Positions 1 through 12,800 of a DNA stretch of 64,000 bases are shown here, piece by piece. A model generated the notes under the pieces. It did not search any database. It was given only the letters and a program-made list of their open reading frames with translations, and was not told the origin of the DNA. Each line of letters starts with the position of its first letter. Positions within the stretch are counted from its first letter, which is position 1. Location: contig OZ038423.1 of the NCBI GenBank assembly GCA_964036155.1, positions 17,623,249-17,687,248 of the forward strand, read 5' to 3'. This DNA comes from Diploscapter coronatus (Eukaryota > Nematoda > Chromadorea > Rhabditida > Rhabditidae). Position numbers and translations under genes: made by a program.

Positions 1-140
1 CATAGAACCATTTTATCAAATTTATCGTCGATCAAAATAGGGTTTTTTTTAGACATTCGGGATTTGAAGGTTACTTCCTTTCCAAATTTTTTATTTCAAA
101 CTCGCATTTCTGCAAGGAGACGGAGGTTGGAGGCTCGAAC
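1..140. repeat. Interspersed repeat, copy 1
   Basis: This stretch resembles 10957-11120. Both share an 'attttat' tract, then 'gacattcg', then 'acttcctttccaaatttt', then 'catttctgcaagga' in the same order and orientation. The copy is cut by the left edge of the window, so its full extent is unknown. No coding potential was seen. The rest of 141-1100 is AT-rich with nothing recognisable. Confidence 0.6.
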
Positions 141-1108
141 CAAAGTAATTTCGCCATGTTATCTTTCCACATTACAAATAAAGTTATGTTTTTTTGCAAA
201 AAAGTCTTACCGCGGATGAAAAAGTTCTTTCTCCTCATTACATGCACAGCTTACTCTAGCTATGTGGATTCTCCATCTACTCTGACAACGCATCATGTCT
301 CTACACCTACACTCGCAAAACGGGCATAAGCGTTGAGGCCATGATACACATGTTTGAAAAATGAATTACATGTTTCGATGAGATGAACTCGATGATATAA
401 CTCTTATCCCAAAGCCGGGGTTACGTTTGGATACTTCCCTAGTGAGACTAACCTGCAGTTGTAAAGAGGTAGATTTTGTGATCCTCCAGCAGCCAGATAG
501 GCTTCCATTTAGAAAAACAAGAATATAGTAACCTTATAGATTTGATAAATGGTCTAACTTGACAGTATTTGAACTCAAAAGACAGATGAATCCAGGATTT
601 CTTATAACTGATAAGTATCTTTCTTTTATACCGCTACTACTACTACTATCAATTATTTACAAGCCCATTGTTTCTTTCACAAATGTTTTGTGAAAAATAC
701 AAGATAATGCAAAGGAGATTATATTCAGATTTAGGTCATCGTAAAGGATGAGTTGGTAGGAAATATTCCGAATCCATTTTCTCGCTTTGTTTTTGCCACC
801 ATCAGATTATTTTCTACAACTCACCATAGGAGTATAATTACGTCGAAAAGACTTCAGACATTGCACATTTTTCATCCCAGACTAATGTGTACAATTCATT
901 AAACGAATACAAATTTGTGAAAATCTGCATTTTATGACATTTTGTGTAATCGCTACTGATTTAGGATGGAAAAAATCGAGCATAAATGGGGGTTCAAGAA
1001 TCTAAAATATCCCTTCTCATGGCTACTCATTAACAATTTATTCATTTTAACTCGTTTTAAATTAGTCAACAATAACAATGTTTATCAACCTGTTTGAATA
1101 ACTGATTC

Positions 1109-3258
1109 CTATTTGCTAGCCTTAACTCTGTAGAGATGAAGACTGTTACAGTCCTCGAATAGCTCTTCATCCACTCCAGCGAAATCCGCACATTTCGTCA
1201 CGATGTCCTCCTTCAAACATTTTATGAAAACGATGATGCAGCCGGCGGCCGAAAGTTTGAACACAAACATGAATTAAAAAACGATAATTTATCAAATTAT
1301 CTTGAAGCGATTTGGATAAAATCTTGTCCACAATAGTGGCCTGATACCATCCGAATGCATGCTAAATTTCGGCTAAATCAGTTCAAGATGGTTTGGTGAA
1401 TAATCGTCTCTAAAAATCGTGTTTGTCTCCAAATTTTTAACTTCACTTGTATACCTTTCCATGACTAATTGTCGAAAAAGTCATTTCCATTTTATTAAAA
1501 AATAAATAAATAAATTACAGAGAAGAAAACTAAAAATTAGTCCTACTTCTTGTGTGACAGGTTTCTTTCAATGACTCAATTCCAAACCGACCTCTTGCAA
1601 CCAGTCATCGATTTTGAATGTCAGATTCAAATGGGCTGTGACTTCGTGAATGGAAGGGTTGTGGACGATTAGAGTGTCTTCTTTTATGAAACTATGCAGA
1701 ACTTTCCAACAGTTCTCCTAAATGTGGAAGTGGTTGATTAGATGTTATAAAGCTAAGAGTTATGATTTAGGAGATAGAAATAGCATGTTTTATTTCTCTA
1801 AATTAACTCTACAAAATCGTCTGGATTAATCAAATAGTCAACCTGTTCCTCGACAGAAAGGAAGAAACTGAAGACATTATTCATGACGATGATATTGGCG
1901 GAGGCGAGCAGGTCGGGTCGAGTTCGGATATCACTACACACGATCGAAACATTCTGAATGGAATGCAATAATATGTTTGAAATCATGAAAACACCTACAG
2001 AAATAAAATATTCGTTCGTGTTGATGATCTTCTCCTGAATGGCACACCACTTCTCGTTCATTTCCACGCCCGTAACTCTCGCACGACCATTACTGAAAGG
2101 AATGACAACAAGGCTGAATATTATGATCAGGAATATTTGAATTTGAATTTTCGAAAATTCGAACTCGTAAAGAATTTATCTAATTTTCCGCTGTAAACAT
2201 TGCTAAATCGAATGAAATGATGTAAAGGAAACCTAAACAGAGCAGCTCCAAATACAACCGAACCAATACGCGAGCCAATGTCGAGAACGTGGAAATCTGC
2301 TGGCAGACTGTCTTTATCCAGAGGAATCAGCTTTGTGAAGATGAACTCGATCTGAGAATGAATACCGAGGAAATTGGATTCAATCCTACTAGATTACCTG
2401 CGGAACTGAGAGGCTGTGAGAAATGAAGAGAAGCGGCTTCGTGTTCTTCGAGCCACAGTCCAGACAGTAATTCCTGAGGAAAGAAAGACAATTATTTATT
2501 TAGGGAGAAAAAGATAATGTGACTGACCGACTCATTTTGCCATGAGAAATGAGATCTTCAACGGCATCATCGTTGTAGAGGAAACAATCCACGTTCACCT
2601 TAGATGATAATTCATTGAGCTCATGAAAATGCTAGATTATTCCAAGAAAGATAACACTATTGATAGATGGTAATGATCTTCGCGCAAATGTTTAAAATGA
2701 TCGAATTGATATTCGTCATCAATTTTTCCTAAATAAATATTTGACAAAACTCTGCATAGGGAAAATAGTGAATAAATCTTTTTAGGGCAATGCTCAAATT
2801 TCATATTCATGATTTATTTAGAAAATGAAATTTCGTGTTTACATACCGTATTCTGCGAGTTGTGCTCCGAGTCAAATCCGACTTGGGGATAGAGCACATT
2901 TTCGGAGTCGAGAATTGCAGAAGTTGGCAGCTGGAATGAACCATTTGGGTTTATCATCGAAAAGAACCACGTTGTACTTGTTCTCTGAGAGAATCAGAAA
3001 TCCTCTGCAGTTTCTCCTCTGCATCGATGGCCAGCTTCGATCGCTTCACATCCGAGAAAGTTGTCACGTAGCGGAGAAATGCTGATTTCTGAATATCTTC
3101 CATGCGTTATATCGAATTTCAAAAGCTCCCTTCTAAAATTTCATCTTGTAATTTTATTTAAAAGTTTTTTAATAAAAATCATCAAATCAACTCACCTTTG
3201 TCGGATCGACATTATCCAATAACTCTATGAATTTGGCCTTCGCTTCCTGCAGATTCAT
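1109..3258 (-). CDS. SAM-dependent methyltransferase-like protein (apparent frameshift)
   Basis: Exons on the minus strand: 3258-3196, 3088-2847, 2631-2528, 2473-2398, 2351-2233, 2092-1999, 1953-1843, 1717-1568. A glycine-rich SAM-binding motif, HVLDIGSRIGSVV, lies in exon 5, followed by GVEMNEKW and then NNVFSFFLSVEEQ as in class I methyltransferases. A preceding CLDCGSKNTKPL segment matches a family of uncharacterised animal methyltransferases that I recognise only by pattern. Exon 2 changes frame near the A4 run at 2960-2963. One extra base there makes the summed exons exactly 960 nt (319 aa), which argues for a sequencing indel or a recent frameshift. A 45-nt in-frame intron sits at 1954-1998. 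Splicing at 1718 gives a stop at 1568; an alternative last exon ending LHLYRVKASK at 1109 may replace the last residues. The start follows TTTCAG by 6 nt. The substrate is unknown. Confidence 0.72.
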
Positions 3259-3608
3259 TTCTACCTGAAATCAAGATCGTTTGGAAAAAAAATGCTGCAG
3301 AATAATTTGGGCTAACGATATTTTTGCAGAATTATACATGACTGAAGTGACAATCGATTTTCTCAGATCATTCAATAGTTTATTAATAATCTCATATCAA
3401 CAAGATAGCATTCGTGGAATGATTCAATAAGTCAATAATGGTTGCATATAAAAACCCTATATTTGCATCATCACAGACAGCGTTTGTAGAGATAATCAAG
3501 TGAGTGAAATATCCTATGAATTAATCAGAGATTGATAATGAAAATGATAATACCCATTTTTGAAAGAGGCTGGCATTTACCTTTCGATTACGCTCATCTT
3601 TTATTGTT

Positions 3609-5724
3609 TCATTCTTTCTTCTCATACAAAAGAGATTGTTTGACGCGTCGCGGGTTGTACACTTCCGATTCTGTTTTCCAAGACAAAAGGAATGGAGGGA
3701 AGACGCAGGAAATTGCCAGAACAAAGCCGCCTGAAAATATATTTTTCAAGGAAAAATCATCTTTGTTAGAATCAGGTGCAACGCAGAATTTTGATTATGA
3801 TTCCATTTTTATTTCAAATTCGACCTAACCAAGGGTATGTGGAATTCCGATCCCGAGGTTTCCTTCGAGTCTCGGAAACTCGATCCTGAACTCTGGAGAA
3901 TTTCTATTCAGATTCCAGATCGCGATAAAAGCCAATTGCGTTTTAAATTAAAAAAAAAAGATTAAAGAGAAACTAACCGAGCACATCAGTAGGGTGATGC
4001 CAGTAGTCTGTGACTCGAGTAACTGCCACGAAAAATGTCCAGATCGTGAAGGTCGTGATAAGCACGTTCCTCATCCAAATCACGTAGCGATTTCGTGTTG
4101 CACTTGCCATCCTGGAAGGTATCTTGATCGGTATCGTCCAGTTTAACAATGTTAGAGATCGAAAGTAGAGAGGAACGAATTTGGTTAAAATTCTTAACTC
4201 TGACAAACTGCAAAACGGGATCGAGTAAACCCTTTTCGGAAAATTAAAAATAACAAAACTTTGTATGAGTTTTCAATCGAGACGAACAAAGTATCATTCA
4301 TTTCAAAATTCGACCTTCTAAAAAGGTAGTCTCTGATCGGAAAATGAATAGTGTAACACTCGCACTTTCAAACTGACCTGATGAGATAAATAGACATGAA
4401 GAGCCAGCAGAGGGCGGCTGCAGCCGTGTGGCCCGAGGGAAACGAGGCCCTCGCTGTGCGGATTCGGCGAAAATCCGGGTTCAAACAGATCACTTCTTCT
4501 GCTGAAATATAGGAAAGAATAAAAATAAGATAAAATGAAGTATTACGCGGAATGACAGAATTAGGATCAGTTTTGCAGTCCATTTTGCTCCAATCCGGTC
4601 GACAAGCAGCCAGAAAATGCGGCCGAAGACGGCCCACCTGCAAATCCAAAATTAATATCCTTGCAAAATTGGCAATGCTTTTCCATAATAACCATGAAAA
4701 TTTTTGATCTAATAAAGTCCATTCAAAACAAGGCTATTGATCGCATTAGTATCCGACTAAATTAACACACTTTGAGAACAATTGACCTGCACCACTGAAT
4801 TATCATAATCCTCTCGCATGTTTTGAAAAAGATCGTGCGGCCTCATTTCAAACATAATACTCCTTCGATGATTGAGACATTTTGCAAACACTTTCTTTCA
4901 GAAAAAGAAGCAAACCACAATCATATTCTTCCGCTGGTTGCAAGAAATTATACAGATTAATTCTTAAATTAAGAAATAAGAAAAGCTCCCAGAAAACGGC
5001 GATTTTAATGAAAATTTACACGAGAGTAAATTAATAACAAAAAACTCACACGGCATTTGATGATTTCCATGGCGAAAGTGCCGACTGCATAGACGATCAC
5101 ATATTGCAGATAGACCAGGGTCGAGGTCGTGAAGAATTTCGCCAGACGATGATTTCCCTGTAAATTGATGAATTGAATGCATCTATGCGTAGATTGACTT
5201 ACTTCAGCATTGTAGAAGAGCAGCGCTTCCACGGTACAAATCACGAGGAATGGAGTCGCCAGGGAAATTAGGAGCAGTTGCTGAAATTCATGCAACTCAG
5301 TCAAATGAAATTTGCTAGCTTGTCTACCTTCAAATCGACTGTATTCGGGTAGAACGGTTTGGCGATCCCAGTGTCGTTGCAGTAAAGAGGACGAGGAGAT
5401 GGGGAGATACCTCTTCTGCAAGTTATCCGCTTTTTATCGCCAGAAAAGTCCTCTTTTGCATTTTAAAACCTCTAATAAGAATGTCGGCTTTTTCGTTATT
5501 TTAGCAGAAGTTGAGTTGGATTTTCTCATCCGATTTAAGAACATTCTTTTGTGAACTTACCCAACGAACATCAAATAGAGGAGAAGAGCAACCCCGAGAG
5601 CGATTGTGATGTCGAGGAACATGTAGAGGAGACCCTTGAAGACGATCCTGCGTCTGTTGTCCGACTCGTTCGGTCGGTTGAATCTGCCACTGAATGTTGC
5701 CCTCTGTAGTCGCAGAGACACCAT
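3609..5724 (-). CDS. PAP2-family phospholipid (lipid phosphate) phosphatase
   Basis: Eight exons (5724-5561, 5415-5328, 5280-5203, 5157-5050, 4637-4547, 4501-4378, 4111-3978, 3730-3609) join in phase to 909 nt, 302 aa, the usual length for lipid phosphate phosphatases. All three catalytic motifs are visible: K144-x6-R151P152 (KCRVGRLRP), F197PSGH201, and T249R250-x5-H256-x3-D260 (TRVTDYWHHPTD). Motif 3 has T in place of the usual S. PLYCNDTG near residue 64 is the family's conserved luminal loop, and several hydrophobic segments fit a six-pass membrane protein. Known family role: dephosphorylation of lipids such as phosphatidate and lysophosphatidate on the outer or luminal side. The ATG lies one base after a TTTTCAG acceptor at 5726-5731, so the transcript may be trans-spliced or have an upstream 5' UTR exon. 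The gene is divergent from the deltex-like gene. Confidence 0.9.
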
Positions 5725-5961
5725 TCTGAAAACCGTGAAATTCACGAAAGGTAAAAAATTCCGAAAAACAAAAATTTAAATAAAACCAACGCGAAAATAA
5801 ACAAAAATCGTTCTATTCATCTAGCAGTCTTTCTTTCTTTTCTCCTCTCCGCTTCGCACTTTCTTTCACTTCTCTTTCCGTTTCCAACCACCTTATTTCC
5901 ACACCCGCTAGCCATTTTGAAAAATTCATTTCGACTTTCGAAACTTTTCATTTCTCCTCAT

Positions 5962-6189
5962 TTATTCCCGTGCCTTCGTTGTGAGCGACCGACTGTTTAC
6001 CTCCCAGCCGTGTAAGCTGTCGAGATTTTCAAAATCTTCGTGCTTCTCTTGTCTGATTCTTCTTTCTTCTTGAATTTTCAGCAAGCTTCTGGTTCCCAGT
6101 GAATTTGACGCATTCCTAGGCCCGGATACAGGAGCGGTGGCTGCGAGTGCTTTCGTTTGAAAGTTCTGACGTGAGTCGTTTCCCCTCAA
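5962..6189 (-). other. Possible upstream 5' exon of the PAP2 gene
   Basis: An open frame of 75 codons on the minus strand starts at 6189, with a plausible donor (GAG|GTAAAC) near 6002. Joined to the acceptor at 5725 it does not stay in the PAP2 frame, so if transcribed it is probably UTR or an alternative leader. Charged residues dominate and no domain is recognised. The divergent interval 6190-6800 to the deltex-like gene holds no further open frame and probably contains both promoters. Confidence 0.2.
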
Positions 6190-6834
6190 AAGTTATGGCT
6201 TTTCTCCTAAACGCTATTTATCCCTTTTTCTTCCCTTTATCTGTTTCGAGAGGAAATTACTAAACAGACTTGGGACTTTTCCATCGCAACTGCGATGCGA
6301 TGCAATGGGGAAGTTTTAAAAAATCCCAAGTTTGGTACTAAATTCAAAACTTTGGGGAGATATACTCACTCGTGAAAGAAAAGTACCCGCAGCCAAGAAC
6401 TACAATGCTCCCATTGTGTGGGTTTCTCAGAAATTTTAGGAGAAAGACTCGCACTGGGGGGCGTCTGTAAATGATCTCACTCGTTTCCGAATTCTGGCAC
6501 GGGTCTTGAATTTTGCAAATCATGAGCTAAGCGATTTCTTTGTTTGTGAATTGGAAAAACCTTAAATTCTGAAGCCCGAAAACCGAATTCTTGTTTGACT
6601 AGATTTCCGCACGTCTTTTCTAAAAATCATTTGTCCTCCAATTGCTCTCAAAGCTTTCTGAACTTTCATTTTAAGTCTGGAGTCTGAATTCTGTTCCACC
6701 ACACATCTCCACTTATCAAGAATTTTGCGGAATGGGTTATCAAGTCTTGTTTTTAACTCATTACCTTGACAGCATTCTTCTAAACAAATTCATGTTTCAG
6801 AAACTGGATAGGAGCCAAAGCTGAGCAGCCGAGA

Positions 6835-9800
6835 ATGGCCAGGCAAGACAAAATAGCCGAGTTCAACGTCTTCAAAACTCAGAGAATGAGGGGGATGCCT
6901 CTCAACGTGCAACTGGTCGAGGCAAGCCCACCACAATTACAATGATCAGGAATTATTCCTAACTCCTCACTGGAAACTCGTGTCGAAATGGTTGATTCGT
7001 CGACCCACGACTAAATTGGAGGCGGAATCAGCTGATCTCGACCAGAGATTTTTGTGCAGAATCGAAAATAACTACTGATGACAAATGGACAGAATTTCGA
7101 GATCGAGATACCTCTCCCTAGCGAAATTTATTCATCCTTGTTCACACTCACAATTCATATAAAAATCAAATTATTAATTTCCAAACCAAATATTGTAGAC
7201 ACGCGGTGAAAGAATTGTTCGCATGTAAAGAGTGCAATAGTGCGTCCGATTTGCGCAACACCCCCTACTCTCCTCTCCTCCCTACGCTTTTCTCACTTGT
7301 CTTCTCGTTTTGAGCATTGGTGTCAGGCAAATTGACGCACTCGTGCACACTATATACGAACAATTTTTCACCGCATAACTGCAATAGTAATGAGCGTTTT
7401 ATTTCAGGGCGACATTCTGCAGACCGGACGGGATTGTGCAGCAATTGCCCTGACGATCTCGAAGACCCTCACTCCAAGCAGCTCCTCGCTCAAGCGAATC
7501 AAAGCGGAAGTTGGCGGAATCTTGAGTTTCAAGGTAAATTGCAGATTAATAAAAAAATTCTCTCACGGCGTCTACCATATGTTAAACAGATTTCTCAAAA
7601 CTCGACCCGCAGAAAATAAATAGTACATCTTTTCGAAAGAGAAAGGAGAACACGCTCTTTTCCCTCTTTCAATAGATACACTATTTTTATGCAGGTCGTT
7701 TTGCGGGTTTGTGTGAGTAGAGTTTTGAGAAGTCTGCTTACAAGACTGCTTTTCAGGAAAAATTGAATAATGCAAAGCTAGCCTTCCATTCGCGACCAGG
7801 CCATGGAGACGTGCTCGCTCTCGATTTCACCGACACCGATGTAAGTTCCGACTTGAGATGGGCTTTCTTGCTTCACCTACATCCAATTGTAAACTCGAAC
7901 CAGTCTCTCCAAATCCTAGGAATGTTTGCACAATAGTTGAGCAAAGATCGAAAGTAATTGGGTAGGATAAAAATTTTAAATGGTTGGAAATTATAAATTT
8001 AAGTGAAGAGCAGAGGTGCTGGCGGGTCCGGATTTTTTGGACCCGACCCGACCCGCTGAAAATATTTCTTTATGGGCCCGACCCGACCCGACCGCGCTCC
8101 CCTAGTGTCGGACCCGGCCCGGCCCGACCCGCTGGAAAAAAAATTCCCCGGACCCGGCCCGACCCGACCCGCTGAAAAAAAAATTTCTCGGACCCGGCCC
8201 GACCCGACCCGACCTGACCCGCCAACAATAGTTAATTTTTAGGGGAAAATTTTCAAAATTTGTCAGAAAATGTAAAAAAAAATGTTAATATCTGTATTTA
8301 CTAAATACTTTATTATACTTCTAACAAAATTAAAAGTCTTATATTCTCACTGGAGAGCGATCATTTTTATTTGAATGCTTTCTTCACTATTTAGCCCGCC
8401 GCAGGCGAAGGTGAATAAAACTCATTTCTCTAGTAATTTTTTCATAGGAAAATCAGCTTATTGGATAAAATTTCTCCTATAAATAACTAATTATCTTGGA
8501 ACTTTCTTTATACACAATAGCGAAAGACATAATTGCTAGTTGCATTGATAATCTCTAATATATTCCCTTATTGAAATGTTAGTAGAAGAGTTCTTTTAAT
8601 TTTTGGAGAGTTAAGAAAATTTTAAAGAAATATCAAATGGTACGCTAGAATTTCGTTGCAAAATTGAAGGTAGGATGATATTTTCATGCTCAAAAATTTG
8701 CAGAAAATTGGCCATTGTTCTACTTCTAATACCGAAATTCCGATCATTTTTGACCGGCATCGGTATCGAAATCGGAACTTCCGCAACAGCCCTGTGACGA
8801 AAAGTAGCATACATGCGCGGTACTGTTTCAAAAATCAGCACATCGATTGTTGTCCAGTGGCATTTCAAAAAGCGTCGGCAGACGCTCATTTTACAAAAAA
8901 ATGCAATTTGGACACATACTTTTGCAGTAGACTTCCAATTGAGAAATATGGAAAAGTGCATTGTTGGCGGGTCCAAATATCTCGGACCCGGCCCGACCCG
9001 ACCCGTTGAAAAACCCATTTCCCCGGACCCGGCCCGACCCGACCCGCTGGAAAATCCATTTCCTCGGACCCGGCCCGACCCGACCCGCAAAAATGCGGGT
9101 CGGGCCGGGTCGGGTCGGGTCGGGCCGGGTCCATCAGCACCTCTGGTGAAGAGGAAACAAAGTTGTTTGAAATCTAAATTTCATTTCGATTGGTTTACAA
9201 GAAATTTAAAATGGAGATAATGAAAGCAGACTAGAGTAGTCAACTACATGCTAATTCTGCCCCGTGGCCATTAGCACATCGAGAGACTCTCAAACATCGT
9301 CATTTTGCTTTATGCAATGAGAAAAAGCAACTGGGAGGTGATTGGGGAGCCTCCCGATAGCGTTTATGAATAAGCACTGCTCTTCCTCCACTGAGAGCAG
9401 CGCCCCCGCGAAGCACCCATGAAGCACCCGCGAAGCATCCCACAGTGGCACGCGAGAATTCCACCCGCGAAGCACCTCCGAGGCACCCACGAGGCACCCA
9501 TGAGGCACCCTCGAAAGGGCTAGCACCCACGAAGCACCCATGAACCACCCGCGAGGCACCTGCGAGCCACCCGCGAGGCACCTACGAAGCACCCTACAAT
9601 CTCGCGCGCCACTGTGGGGTGCTTCGCGGGGGCGCTGCTTTCAGTGTCTCTTCTATCTCATAAATTTGATTTCTCTTCGCTTCTTTCTGATAAGCCGGTC
9701 AATATACTAAACTCGCATGTTCTATTCTGACTCGGTGAATGTTCTGATTGTTGTATGTTTCAGTTTGGCAAGTTTGTGTTTCTGGCTGTGCACCCGACTG

Positions 9801-12800
9801 CGGACACCGTCGACAACTGCTACAAGAAGCTGCTGGAGCTGTGCACGAGGAAGCGTCTCTCCTCTCTGGTCCTCCCTTGCATTGGCTCTGGTAATTTGAA
9901 CAGGACGGCACGTAGGTCGTTGACTTGCCATGTGGTGCGCTGCAATCACTGCATCATCCCTTCTGCTCGCATGATTCTTTTTGCCTGGCATCACATTTGG
10001 AAGAATTCTCATATCGATTAACTCTTAAATTTTCGGATTGGATCTCTCTAGGCCGAATTTTATTGGCGAAATCGACACTTATTCAAATATCAATAGTCAT
10101 GTTTATGAATGAGTTATTGAATTTCTAGCATGCTTGATTCCTTTGCTAATTACGTTGTAAAATTCCAATTACTCGTAAGCAGATCTGGTTATCACTTGAA
10201 AGTCAACCTTACGTCGGTTCTGAAACTATCAATATGATTAACTTGCTTGTGTATGAATAGTTCTTCACTTTCAAAGTACTGCTTGTGAAAATGAAAGGCG
10301 ATTTTTGCAAGATTACGAAATGGTTTATATTTCGAAACCTCATGTAGGTTGGAACAACTCGTAATCAGACGTGTGTGTCGTTCTCTTGATTATATAAACT
10401 GAAAACAGCTTTCTAAAATATATTTCCTATAGATGATCACATTCACTCACCTAATTGCAGGTCAGTCAGGACTCCTTTCCTCTAATTGCGCAGCTTCCCT
10501 CACCAAGGCAATCAACCACTCACTTCTCAAGAGAGAATTCTCCTTGAAGGTATGCAAATATAAGACCACGAAATAATCAGTTGGACAGGATATTTTTGAA
10601 TTGGGAATTTTTAAATTTTAAATTCAATGCATCGCTGACTATTAACTCCATTTCTTAAAATTTCTTCTTGTATATAAATCTATTTATCCATTTGCAACAC
10701 TCATCCATCCTTCGTGACTAGGTTAGATTGGATATAGGGTCCACAAGCAGGTATGTCGGATTGATGTTTCGGACAAAATTTTTGTGCATAAATGTCACTA
10801 AGGGTGTAGATAAGATTCCGTGAAAAGAAAAATAAAACTAGAAACTTTCTATGTCGAAAGAATCGAGAAAAAAACGTTCGAAATGAACACATTTTGTCGC
10901 CAAATTTCAGCTGAATGAACGCACGTGGACGTAAAAATTATGCGCTGATCTTTGACACAACCATTTTATTGGGTTTATCTTCGATCTAAGTGTAGGGTCT
11001 TTTTGAGACATTCGAGGTTTGAGCGGTACTTCCTTTCCAAATTTTTGATCTCAAACTACCACGTTTCCATCACAAACTCATTTCTGCAAGGAGCAGAGCT
11101 TGGGAGCTTGAAGATTAAGACATACTAGAGTAGGTTCAACAGTCCAAACAATCCCATTCAACCGATTGCATGGAAACAACATATTGACATATTAACCTCT
11201 AATCAGTACCTTTAATCTTATTCCGAAAACCTTGCGCATTTACACGATTTGTTTGATTCATTAGCAGTGATATTATAAGAAGTCGATTCTTTCACAAATA
11301 AAAAATTGCACCAAAACCATATGCATTTTTCGTCATTTACAATGCTGAATTCCAAATATTTTAGACAATCAAAATCGTGGACCGGAAAGAGCAGATGCTG
11401 AGGAAATTCGTGGAAGTATTGGACGAGAAGCTGAAGAACAAGCAGATTGTGGAGGACGAGGAGGACACCGAGGAGTCGGAAGGGGACACCACGATTGGCA
11501 CTATGAGCCTACTCGACGAAGATGACTCTGATGAGGGCGAAGTGCTTGTCGTACATACTGGGAATATAATGCAGGCACAGGATGGAGTGCAAGGACCGAT
11601 GCAGGACAGCATTGACATGCATGGATGGACTCAGGACGAGAGGACTGCTGCACAATATGTCCATTTCGATATCACGGTAAGATTGAACTCATCTGAGGAA
11701 TGCTGACATGAGTTCTAACTTTTTATGAATTTATTCCATTTCTCGGCTTTTAAAATGTCTTATTCTAAAAAACCCATCTCTTTATTCTACACAATTTCTA
11801 TCGAGAACGTAAATAAATTTTGCGTGAGGAAGAATGTGTTCAAGTCAGAAATTAGTGATCTCTTCTTCATTCTATCTATTACAAGCGAGAAAAATCAAGC
11901 CCCATATTTCTAATTAGAGCGCGCTTCTTCGAGTGTCGAATTCTATTGACGAACTTGATGCTCTGTTTCTGAATCAATTATTATCAACCTTCAGCCGGGC
12001 AGCGATATGTGTGCTATCTGCATTTCTTCCCTGGCGGATGTCGGCAACGAGACGCTCCTGGAGATGAAAGACCAGCAGGAGAGCTTGGATCAGTCTGACG
12101 AGGCCAGCAGTGCTTTGGTCGGTTCGACTGCAGTTGCTGCCTCTGCCAGACTCGTCCACCCCGTCGCCATCAAATCCTGTCAGCATCAATTTCATTTTGG
12201 CTGCTTTGTGGTAAGCTATTCTTGCTCATGAAAATAAAAAAAGCTTCAGACAGCTGAATTTTATGTGCTCTTTCAAAAATTACGCTAGTAATTTATTTTC
12301 CGAAGCTTACATTCTCAAAATCCCCGAATTAATTTTATGAGAGGATACAAAATCAAGGTTATATTAATTCACACCTCTAATCACTCGATGTACTGAACTT
12401 TTATTTTAGAATTCTGAAAGCAAAAATATCATTGAATTACTTCTCTAAATTCTCATAACTTAATCACAGAGCCTGGTGGCGCATTCCTCGAACAAGTTCT
12501 GCCCGACCTGCAGGAAACACTTCGCCTTTCCACAAGGCGATATGCCGCTCGGCTCCACCATGGCACACGTATACGAAAACGGCATTCTTCCAGGTAAATT
12601 ACGATTCCTCTTTCAATTATTATCATCTTTATATGGTTTAATGAAAAGGCCACTAAGACCACTAGATGGGTTTTTACCATAAGTAGGGTAGGCTAATTTT
12701 GTGCTTATAATTCTTACTATGACGAGAGGGTCGTTTTGATACCAAACATGATAGTATGGCTAGGATGAAATGACCAAAAATGAACATTTAAGCTAAGGTA

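Noticed and set aside
2825..3085. Plus-strand open frame of 86 codons
   Set aside because: Exactly antisense to exon 2 of the methyltransferase, which has family motifs and splice sites on the other strand.
8611..9149. Long Gly/Arg/Pro-rich open frames on both strands near 9 kb
   Set aside because: They run through GC-rich CCCGA tandem arrays inside the hAT-like element; both strands and several frames are open at once, which is expected from stop-free repeats.
9290..9592. Open frames of ~95-100 codons on the minus strand
   Set aside because: They translate the GAAGCACC repeat array of the CACTG MITE (repeating GASRV/GCF units), not a conserved protein.
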